The position numbers and the translations under genes were made by a program. DNA of 64,000 bases. It comes from Symsagittifera roscoffensis (lineage: Eukaryota > Xenacoelomorpha > Acoela > Convolutidae). The stretch spans positions 79,462,512 through 79,526,511 of the forward strand of contig NC_087064.1 of the NCBI RefSeq assembly GCF_963678635.1, read 5' to 3'. The notes beneath the pieces are model-generated. The model made no database searches. It was given only the letters and a program-made list of their open reading frames with translations, and had not been told where the DNA came from. Positions 55,290 to 64,000 of the stretch are shown piece after piece; position 1 is the stretch's first letter, and the number at the start of each line of letters is the position of its first letter.

Positions 55290-57060
55290 TGCTTTAGAAC
55301 CAACTTTTCAAAACAAGAAAAGTGCAGACCGTATCCCTGATTCGGTCGTTTTAAGAACTTTTAAAGCAACGATCTCCAATCGGCCTTCTTTGTCGAAGAA
55401 ACTGCTCGACAAATAATTTAATGAGCCTGACAAAATCCCAGGTGGCATTGACAAACTAGACGCCCATTACGCCCAGCTTGTCTCAACAAAACGATTCTGA
55501 ATCTCCACTTTTTTGCGGAAACAAATCAGAAACATGTGAAATAGCTAGGAATGAAAATTAATATTTTGAATTTAGTAGAAGCTGGAAATTAAGCCGACAA
55601 ACTTAGGGTAGTTTTCTGCGACCATGAAAACTTCGTGAAATTGGAGCAAGTTAACGGTCTGAGCTTGAAAACTGAAAAGTGCGACTTTTGCTTTCCGGAC
55701 TTCCGGACAAAACACAGTACAAATATATTTTAATTAAGTTTTGGAAAAAAAGCCGCAAAACTCAAAAAAAAAGAGAAGAACTTTTTAAACTATGACCTCC
55801 AATCGGCCTATTTTGTTGACAAAAATTGCTCGACGAAAAATTTAGTGAGCCTGAAACAATGCCTGCGGCCATTGACAAATTAGACGTCCATTAATGTTAT
55901 TACTTCCGGAAAAATTGCTTTGGAATGCCAAAAATTCTATTTTCTTGCATTCGAGCTCTTGTTTTTTGCAGAATGATTTTTTGGATCGCTACAACAAAAT
56001 ACTATGATTTTCATTATACAAAGTTAGTAATGGGAAAATGGATGATAACCCATTTTTACAAACTTTCTATTCGGCAGCAAAAATTGGCTTGAGTGTTTTT
56101 GCGCTCGTCTACTAGCTCATTGCGCTTTCTTAGCCCCACCAGAAAGAGCAAAAAATGCCTTAAGCGAATCTGTTTTGTTTGGAGTATGTGGATGGAACTT
56201 ATCATAATGCGCTTAAACAGTGATTTCAAAATGGAAAAAATGTGATGGTTGCAGAAAAGGAAATCCAAAAAAACTGCACATACCAGTTTTTTTATTTAGC
56301 AGATTTGATTTTAAGACCCGAACTTACGGAGGTATCAAGATTCAACGCGTTCCAAGATAGATTTGACTCGCAGTGATTGAACGTCATCTCGCGCAAAAAT
56401 CTATGTCTAAAGCTATCAAAACATCACTCGAATTTGCAATAGGAAAAAGACTAGGCTCTAAAACTTGCAAACGGCATGAGCGCGCGTGCGGGAAAAAAGT
56501 TACCGAAGATGGTTGGCATGGCCTTCCTTGTCTCAAAAAGCAGGGAGATTATTTAGGCTTTCAAACTTGAATGCCCTTATAAAGCACAGCTTATCTTCTA
56601 CTCATATTTCTTCTGTTTTAGAGCCCCGGCACCTCTACAGGACCAACCAGAAGCGACCATATGGTTTGACGCTCGTTCCATGGACTGTTGGAAGTTACTG
56701 TATCAGACTCCCAAGCCCCCATCAGGATTAGTTCGGGTCGGCTTATAACTCTGGTACGGCTGCCCCTGAGGCAGAAGTGTGAAAAAATGACAAGTATAAA
56801 GGCTTAGTAGATGTTGGATATCCTTTTTAACCGCTTGCTTATGAGATTCAGGGACGGCCGATTCCTTTACGGAAGTTTTTTTGAGCAAGCTCTGTAAGAA
56901 CTTAAGCATATGTTTTGTAACCAGGGCAAGCAGCTTTTTAAAACAAAGAATTTTTCTGCAATACAGATTGCGAACGCCCGTAACGTTCCCTCGGAAGTAA
57001 ATACCGACGGAAAGTAAAACTAAATCCCAAAACCCTTATTTAGAATTTAAATAAAGCTTC
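55290..57060 (+). pseudogene. PHD/RT element, two overlapping degenerate pieces (copy 3)
   Basis: A segment like SPIGELCQKELLDEKI... of copy 2 occurs twice: at 55380-55480 and at 55797-55895, each ending GACAAACTAGACGCCCATTA or near it. The second piece then continues in element order: the PAAN...SSARL..LPAFLASA region near 56060-56200, IGKRLGSKTCKRHERACGKK then DGWHGLPCLK (a CCHC-type zinc knuckle), LNALIKHSLSSTHISSVLEP, KRPYGLTLVPWTVGS (the restriction-like endonuclease region, family KRPDG.TLVPW) and AAPEAEV.KNDKYKGLVDVG. Frame changes are frequent. The key Asp of KRPD is Tyr here. Confidence 0.75.
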
Positions 57061-58930
57061 ACGTGCTTTTAACAATCTCTACCATAGACAATTCAATTTA
57101 TTTCTCGTCCCACGGGTCGAGAAGTTATTACTGCTTGAAGGCTATCATCCGAGCTAGCAAAATAACACCTCTCATGTGAAAATAGTGAGCTCCTGGATGG
57201 GCCCCAGGTTTCTCAGACCACCAGGTCACTCCTAAAAACAGGGCTAGAACGTTATCGCGGTTAAGCTACTATTTTACTATTGTTCTTCTACAATTGAGAA
57301 AATCAACCTATCCATCTGAGATGGATCGACGCTTTCCCTCAGTTCCTAGTTTCGCGATATCTGAAAACAAAAAAGATGTTAATTTTACTTCCGGCAATCC
57401 CTGGAAGTTCAAAAATTTTTTGAAGTATAAGTCCTCCAGTTGAGCAGGAGACCTATCAGATTTCTTGTACTTCGCCCAATTTTTGCACCAGGAATAGTTT
57501 CAATTCTTTCCGTCAGTCTTTCTGATTCGCGGGATATGTCCTGTAACGATTGCAACTGTGCAACCGTTACAGTTCGGAAGGTTTTTTTTTGAAAATCGTC
57601 TGTTTGTTCTTCAGCTTAGTAACTGCTGTTTTTAGGTGTGTTTTTTTTCGAACAGCAAAAATTGTCTCTCTGATGTGCGCGCTTTTTGGATTTCTCAAAA
57701 TTTCAGAGTTGTCTTCATTTAAATCAAAATTTTTAAATTAGTTACTTTCAACCAAAAAAACTTGCCCAATTCAGTTTTTCTTTCAACTAATGTAACAGTC
57801 ATTCGCGCACGTCACATATGAGGTTAAGAGAAAAAGGCGCTATAACAATTGGCTCAAGGGTCGGGAACCTTACCTCTTGGGTTTTGTACCTTATTCGGTC
57901 GGAGTCATTACGGGCCCCTTAAGACATGGGGTTTCAAGATCGTTTTGCAGCTTGAAGGCTACTACCAAAATGACCCCACTCTAAAAATAAGCACGTCTTC
58001 ATGGCTAGGTCTCTAAAGAGCTAAAAGATGCGAACGCCGTTAAAAAACCGGGTTGAAAACACAATTATCATTAGACTGTTGATCTTTGATCCATTTCAGA
58101 ATGCCTTATCTCAACATAACTCTACAAATTACGTTATAAAATAAAACACATCGGCTCTAGAGGAAGTTTATGGAAAGGCAATACAACGAACTTGTGCCAT
58201 GTACATGGCGTATCTTGTGCTTCTGCGAACAATGCAATCCAACAGGAAAATTTGTCTCAATCGGTCAGTGAGGGGTCATTCCCGTGGGAAATCCCAGAAT
58301 CCTATCGTACTACTACTATATCAACACTAGTCATCTCCTTCTTATATCATTATCACTTCCATATCTAGAAAATTTCAAGGATTGTGGCTGGAATATGTGA
58401 TGAAGGGACTCCTGAATGTAACCTCGGTTACTATGATACTTATGACCTTCTGATTACCTTCTATCAGATGATACAAAATCGTCGAGCAATGAAATTCATC
58501 TTCACGCAACGACATAAAACTGCCTTTATTTAAAAAAAAATCTTCCACTTTGTCTTCCAATAGAAAAGGTTTCCAATAAGCGATCTGTTCCAATATGGAA
58601 CGTTATACAAGAACATAATTTTAGAAAAATGCTCTACTATACTACACAATTAAGATGAAATTCAATTTTTCTTCTTAATGTTTACCTTCAAGACTGTAGC
58701 GGCCTATGGAAAGATAATTTGAAAAAAAAAATCGTTTGACCTCCTCAAGTGCATCGTATGATCATTAATTGTGCTGTTTTAGATCTTAATTTAAATGTAA
58801 ATTTAAAATTGTTATTATAGATTTACAACTCATTTTAAATCTTGATTTTTCAGGAGGTGGGAAACTTTTAGCCTAATTGTTGTGATAAACTTTTTAAGTA
58901 GATTTGTTATGGTTGATGTTTGTGCCTGTT
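57061..58930. other. Unidentified stretch of different base composition
   Basis: This part has fewer T runs and more mixed sequence than the introns. Two passages, near 57130 (GCTTGAAGGCTATCATC) and near 57950 (GCTTGAAGGCTACTACC), look weakly related. The minus-strand open frame 58375-58593 (MEQIAYWKPFLLEDKVEDFF) resembles no protein I know. No gene is claimed. Confidence 0.4.
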
Positions 58931-59224
58931 TCTGGAGCGCCTTCTGAGAGATTTTAGAGACAAGCCTGTCAAGTGGCTTCCTGTGGGGAGGTGGGAAACT
59001 GGAACTGGCTTGAAGAGTCTGGTGGTGCACCGCTGGACATACTGAGCTCGGGTGATTTTGTTTTTGATTTTTATAATTCGATTTTAAAATTTAAATTAAT
59101 TTTACTGTCTTTAATTTTTTTTATTTGCTTATTTATAAAATTCCCACTAACTGTTTATCATGGGTTAATTCAGTCCCCTAAAGTCCATTCAAAATCCTTT
59201 TTTTAACCTTTATGCTGCGTCAAG

Positions 59225-59665
59225 ATGAGGAAAAACAACAAAGAGTGTACAGGTAAAGATTGCTTAAAACCTTCAGGACTGATAAATTGGATTAGATGTG
59301 ATTGTTTTTCTAGTTGGTATCATATCAGTTGTGTAAATATTTCTCTTAGCGACTCTAAAAAAAACCAATGGTATCAGTGTCATTTATGCGTTGATGTAAA
59401 ATTTGTTGATAAAGCAACAATAGGTAATGATTTAGTGCTAGACAATTATGTTAATACAGCCATCTCAAATGTCCGAGTACTCAAGAGAGTACCAAAAGAC
59501 TCGCGTGTTCCCTTGGCGGAAAGTGTGTCGCAAAAAATAAATGACATCGTCTACAATGTAGAAGATGTTACAAAATGGCTAATTTTTTTAACATCGTTCT
59601 TTATTGGAGCAACCGAAAAGACGTGGACGCAAACAGACCACAAGCATGAGCTCTTTGATAAATAA
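59225..59665 (+). pseudogene. N-terminal PHD-finger part of the retroelement, copy 1
   Basis: The ATG follows CTGCGTCAAG. Residues 7-57 form a C4-H-C3 zinc finger of the PHD type: ECTGKDC, IRCDCFSSWYHISC, then WYQCHLC. PHD fingers usually read histone H3 tails. A frame change near 59600 separates this frame from one starting EQPKRRGRKQTTS (an AT-hook-like RRGRK) that leads on to the RT. In copy 2 the same passage is one frame, so the ancestral protein was probably continuous. The last Cys pair is intact here but lost by frameshift in copy 2. Confidence 0.75.
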
Positions 59666-61089
59666 AAAAATTCGAGCAAATGACGTGTCACTTCCAAAAC
59701 CCCAACCCCAAGGTTTAGGCCCGCCTCTGAGTGACCTCGAGCAGAGAATAAAGCTAATAAGTAGTAAGCTCGATGAAGGAAATGTAAAGGGAGGAATAAG
59801 GCTTGCTGCTTCGGATGACAAAATTGCTCCTTTTTCAACTGATAACTATCAAAAATTGTTGTCTAAGCACCCTCAGCGAGCCAAATTTGCAGCTCCAAAT
59901 CCAAAAAAGTTGGATAGTTTTTTTTGTACCCGATTTCGACCTATTCAAAGCGATAATGTCCTTTCCGAACGGATCAGCAGCAGGTCCTGTTAAAATAATT
60001 CCTCAAATTTTTAAAGATCTTGTTAGTAAGTCGAATGGCAGTTAATTTTCTGAAATCGCTTACTAAGCTGATGAACCTCATTGGAGATGGCAAAATACCC
60101 GAACCCGTACGACCTTTCTTTTTTGATGCAAAGCTTATCGCTCTCATAATGATAGATGGAGGGTTGAGAACGATTGCCATAGGCAACACGCTGAGACGTA
60201 TCGCGTTTTAATGCGCTGGAAGCAACGCCCTCTCCGAGCGACAAAATTTTTTCGGAAATGAACAGGTAGGATGCGGTACCAAACGAGGAGCAGAAATAGC
60301 TGCGCACTCGTTTCGAAACCTAATTGAACGCGACGACAATCCAAAAGGCACTGTTTTTTTCAAAACTAGATTTTAAGAGAGCCTTTAACTCTCTAAAAAG
60401 AGAAACAATGCTGAATCATGTTTATTCAAATCGCCCCGATTTGTTTAATTACACAAATTGCGCGTATGGTAAACCTAGTTAACTTTTTTACGGAAGCTCT
60501 GTCATAATGTCAGAAGACGGAACTCAGCAAGGTGATCCTGAAGCCCCAACCCTTTTTGCGGAAACAATTCATACACTAGTCAAACAGTTGGAATCGAAAA
60601 AAAACATCTGGTGTTTAGATGATGGAAATTTAGCCGACGACTATAAGGTAGTACTCCGGGACCTTAAAAACATTCTGAAATGGGAACGAATTTACGGCCT
60701 GAGCTTGAACACTGAGAAGTGCGAACTTTGTTTTTTCGGACCGACTACTAATACACAGTATAATTCAATTTTAACCCAATTTCGAAAAACACGCACCAAA
60801 ATAAAAATAAAAACAAAAGAATAACTCCTCATTTTAGGATCTCCAATCGGCGAACTTTGCCAAAAAGAATTGCTCGACGAAAAAATTAAGGAGCTTGGAA
60901 AAATCTTGGATGTCATTGAAAAACTAGACGCCCATTATGGTTTTTACCTCCTGAAAAATTGCTTTAGCATGCCAAAACTCCTATATTTTTTGCGTACGAG
61001 CCCTTGTTTTTTGCAAAATGATTTTTTGGAACGCTACGACAAATTATAAGAAATTTAGGAAATTCTTTACGCAAGGTAACTAACGTAAA
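59604..61089 (+). pseudogene. Reverse transcriptase region of the retroelement, copy 1
   Basis: The parts in order are KLDEGNVKGGIRLAASDD, FPNGSAAGPVKIIPQIFKDL, DGGLRTIAIGNTLRRIAF, GCGTKRGAEIAAHSFRNLIE, LDFKRAFNSLKRETM (motif A, near 60366), DGTQQGDPEAPTLFAETIH (motif B, near 60520) and NIWCLDDGNLADD (motif C, Cys in place of the usual Tyr, near 60605). Then comes the KTKE.LLILGSPIGELCQ thumb region. Frame changes near 59990, 60210 and 60370 and a stop at 60822 break it. The motif set matches a family that I remember from marine invertebrate genomes (QQGDP..P..F, YLDD). Confidence 0.8.
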
Positions 61090-63402
61090 AATGGATGATA
61101 ACAAGTTTTTACAAGCAGTTCTCCCGGCAGCCAATAGTGGCTGGTGCGTTTCTTCCGCTCGTCTACTCGCTTTACCCGCTTTCTTAGCCTCAGCAGTAGG
61201 AGCAAAAGATGCCTTGAGCGAAATCTTTGTTTTGGAGCATGTGGATGGAACCTATGATGAGCGCCTTCTGAGGGATTTTAGGAGCGCCTTCTGAGTGATT
61301 TTAGAGACAAGTCTGTCAAATGGCTTTCTGTGGGGAGATGGGAAACTGGAACTGGCTTGACATACTGAGCTCGGGTGATTTTGTTTTTGATTTTTATAAT
61401 TCGATTTTAAAATTTAAATTAATTTAACTGTCTTTATTTTTTTTATTTGCTTATTTATAAAATTCCCACTAACCATTTATCATGGGTTAGTTCAGTCCCC
61501 TAACGTCCATTCAAAATCCTTTTTTTTTACCTTTATGCTGCGTCAAGATGAGGAAAAACAAAAAAGAGTGTACAGGTAAAGATTGCTTAAAACCTTCAGG
61601 ACTGATAAATTGGATTAGATGTGATTGTTGTTCTAGTTGGTATCATATCAGTTGTGTAAATATATCTCTTAGCGACTCTAAAAATACCAATGGTTTCAGT
61701 GTCATTTATGCGTTGATGCAAAATCTGTTAATAAAGCAACAATAGGTAATGATTTAGTGCTAGACAATTATGTTAATACAGCCAACTCAAATGTCCGAGT
61801 ACTCAAGAGAGTACCAAAAGACTCAAGTGTTCCCTTGGCGGAAAGTCTGTCGGACAAAATAAATGACATCGTCTACAATGTAGAAGATGTTACAAATTGG
61901 CTAATTTTTTTAACATCGTTCTTTTTTTTGGAGCAACCGAAAAGACGTGGACGCAAACAGACCACAAGCATAAGCTCTTTGTAAAATAAAAAAATTCAAG
62001 CAAATGACGTGTCACTTCAAAAACCCCATCCCCAAGGTTTACGCCCGCCTCTGAGTGACCTCGAGCAGAGAATAAAGCTAATAATTAGTAAGCTCGATGA
62101 AGGAAATGTAAAGGGAGGAATTAGGCTTGCTGCTTCGGATGACAAAATTGCTCCTTTTTCAACTGAAAGCTATCAAAAATTGTTCTCTAAGCACCCTCAG
62201 CGAGCCAAATTTGCAGCTCCAAATCCAGAAAAATTGGACAGTTTTTTTTGTACCCGATTTCGACCTATTCAAAGTGATAATGTTCTTTCCGAACGGATCA
62301 GCAGCAGGTCCTGTTAAAATAATTGCTCAAATTTTTAAAGATCTTGTTAGTAAGTCGAATGGCAGTGCAGGACTTATTTTTCTGAAATCGCTTACTAAGC
62401 TGATGAACCTCATTGGAGATGGCAAAATACCCGATCCCCTAAGAGCTTTCTTTTTTGGTGCAAAGCTTATCGCCCTCATAAAGATAGACGGAGGGTTGAG
62501 AACGATTGCCATAGGCAACACGCTGAAACGTATCGCGTCTTAATGCGCTGGAAGCAAGGCCCTCTCCGAGCGACACAATTTTTTCGGAATTGAACAGGTA
62601 GGATGCGGTACCAAACGAGGAGCAGAAATAGCACTCGTTTCGAAACCTAATTGAACGCGACGACAATCCAAAATGCACTGTTTTTTCAAAACTAGATTTT
62701 AAGAGAGCCTTTAACTCTCTAAAAAGAGAAACAATGCTGAAACATGTTTATTCAAATCGCCCCGAGTTGTATAATTACACACATTGCGCGTATGGTAAAC
62801 CTAGTTAACTTTTTTACGGAAGCTCTGTCATAATGTCAGAGGACGGAACTCAGCAAGGTGATCCTGAAGCCCCAACCCTTTTTGCGGAAACAATTCATAC
62901 ACTAGTCAAACAGTTGGAGTCGAAAAAAAAACATCTGGTATTTAGATGACGGAAATTAAGCCGACGACTCTAAGGTAGTACTCCGGGACCTTAAAAACAT
63001 TCTGAAATCGGAACGAATTTACGGCCTGAGCTTGAACATTGAGAAGTGCGAACTTTGTTTTTTGGGACCGACTACTAGTACACAGTATAATTCAATTTTA
63101 ACACAATTTCGAAAAATACGCACCAAAATAAAAATAAAAACAAAAGAAGAACTCCTCATTTTAGGATCTCCCATCGGCGAACTTTGCCAAAAAGAATTGC
63201 TCGACGAAAAAATTAAGGAGCTTGGAAAAATCTTGGATGTCATTGACAAACTAGACGCCCATTATGGTTTTTACCTCCTGAAAAATTGCTTTAGCATGCC
63301 AAAACTCCTATATGTTTTGCGTACGAGCCCTTGTTTTGTGCAAAATGATTTTTTGGAACGCTACGACAAATTATAAGAAATTATTTACGCAAGGTCACTA
63401 AC

Positions 63403-63735
63403 GTGAAAATGGATGATAACCAGTTTTTACAAGCAGTTCTCCCGGCAGCCAATAGTGGCTTGTGCGTTTCTTCCGCTCGTCTACTCGCTTTACCCGCTTT
63501 CTTAGCCTCAGCAGTAGGAGCAAAAGATGCCTTGAGCGAAATCTTTGTTTTGGAGCATGTGGATGAAACCTATAATGATGCGCTTAAACGGTGGTTTGAA
63601 CTTGGAAAATTGAAATGGCTCCGGAAAATGAAACCAAAAAAAGTTGGACGAAGCCAATTTTTGACAGCGAAATTGCGACTTGATGCTACGACTCGAACCA
63701 ACGGACGTAAAAAAATTCAAGGCGTTCCAAGATAG
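63403..63735 (+). pseudogene. C-terminal region of the retroelement, copy 2, first frame
   Basis: The frame reads MDDNQFLQAVLPAANSGLCV, then SSARLLALPAFLASAVGAKD and ALSEIFVLEHVDETYNDALK. The family counterpart is the LP....GLG..S......AFLAS region after the RT thumb. It ends at TAG 63735, after which similarity continues in another frame (WLNVIPCKN near 63747), so a frameshift broke it. Confidence 0.75.
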
Positions 63736-63744
63736 ATTTGGCTC

Positions 63745-64000
63745 CCAATGGTTGAACGTCATCCCGTGCAAAAATGTAAGGTTAAAGCTGTCGAACCAAC
63801 CACTCAGAATTGCGATAGGACTTCGATTAGGCTCAAAACAATGCGAACGGCATAAATGCGTGTGCGGAAAAGACGTTACCGAGGATGGTTGGCATGGTCT
63901 TTCTTGCCTCAAAAGTGCAGGGAGATTCTCTGAGCATTCAAACCTGAATGCCCTTATAAAGCAGAGTTTATCTTCCACTCACATTTCGTCTGTTTTGGAA
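63745..64000 (+). pseudogene. Zinc-knuckle region of the retroelement, copy 2 (partial at window end)
   Basis: The frame reads NVRLKLSNQPLRIAIGLRLG, then SKQCERHKCVCGKDVTEDGW, then HGLSCLKSAGRFSEHSNLNA and LIKQSLSSTHISSVLE. The spacing C-x2-H..C-x-C..H-x3-C recalls the CCHC knuckle just before the restriction-like endonuclease of R2-type LINEs. Copy 3 shows what follows (KRP-x-GLTLVPW). Confidence 0.7.

Larger units (their letters stand above)
58935..61258 (+). mobile_element. PHD-finger non-LTR retroelement, copy 1 (3' truncated)
   Basis: The unit starts GGAGCGCCTTCTGAGAGATT, has a 290-base leader, the PHD-finger reading frame (59225), the RT region and the start of the thumb region. It ends abruptly at 61258, where the leader of copy 2 begins. 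The missing 3' part (zinc knuckle, endonuclease, C-terminus) can be seen in copies 2, 3 and 4. Shared sequence between copies 1 and 2 is very similar, with an offset of 2323-2325 bases over much of the length, so they are recent. Confidence 0.85.
61259..64000 (+). mobile_element. PHD-finger non-LTR retroelement, copy 2 (runs off the window)
   Basis: The leader starts with a 23-base motif present twice (GAGCGCCTTCTGAGGGATTT at 61259, then GAGCGCCTTCTGAGTGATTT at about 61282). A PHD frame (61548), an RT region (about 61930-63380) and a 3' region (63400-64000) follow. Copy 2 has the family-typical YLDD at motif C (62939-62950) but a stop two codons later. At the 3' side it keeps SSARLLALPAFLASAVGAKD, LRIAIGLRLGSKQCERHKC, VCGKDVTEDGWHGLSCLKS and LNALIKQSLSSTHISSVLE. 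The window ends just before the endonuclease core. Confidence 0.85.

Noticed and set aside
58375-58593. Small minus-strand gene (72 residues)
   Set aside because: There is no similarity, the base composition is like its surroundings, and no splice or promoter context is seen.

Overview
The window is nuclear DNA from an AT-rich, intron-rich invertebrate animal. The evidence is multi-exon genes with GT-AG splice sites, a recognisable TTLL5-type protein, tRNA-derived SINEs, DNA-transposon MITEs, and relics of several retrotransposon classes. No bacterial operon, rRNA or CRISPR array is visible. The species cannot be named from the sequence; the SINE and LINE types recall marine invertebrates, which is only an impression.

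The left two thirds (about 3.8-43.6 kb, + strand) is the C-terminal half of one large gene, a tubulin polyglutamylase of the TTLL5 type. Eight exons were placed by splice sites, reading phase and protein similarity: 3824-4077, 4477-5221, 22686-22734, 29118-29528, about 33114-33626, 37256-37496, 39565-39818 and, less surely, 43442-43575. The catalytic TTL domain must lie upstream of the window. Joined this way the exons keep one frame of 866 codons plus a stop. The last intron would be a GC-AG intron.

The large TTLL5 intron at 5222-22685 contains a complete second gene on the same strand: a three-exon ankyrin-repeat protein of 1187 residues (5751-7191, 7728-8042, 11470-13277) with its own start, stop and poly(A) signal. 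It is unlike any family I can name.

The introns are packed with repeats. Rep-A is a dispersed element of about 450 bp with a short 5' hairpin and a built-in splice-acceptor-like tract, present in about 18 copies. Rep-B is a tRNA-headed SINE, Rep-C and Rep-D are smaller families, and there are two degenerate satellite-like families with periods near 165 bp. A hAT-type MITE (27622-28086) and a Tc1/mariner-like foldback element (47444-48165) are each inserted into a Rep-A copy. A 986-bp segment is duplicated in tandem almost without change at 16.3-18.3 kb.

The right third (43.6-64 kb) has no host gene that I can support. It holds a CR1/jockey-like reverse transcriptase relic (44.16-45.29 kb), an antisense Ty1/copia pol relic (52.48-55.08 kb), and at least four partial copies of one unusual non-LTR element. 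That element has an N-terminal PHD finger, a reverse transcriptase, a zinc knuckle and a probable restriction-like endonuclease. Two of its copies lie head to tail at the right edge. All of these retroelement copies are broken.
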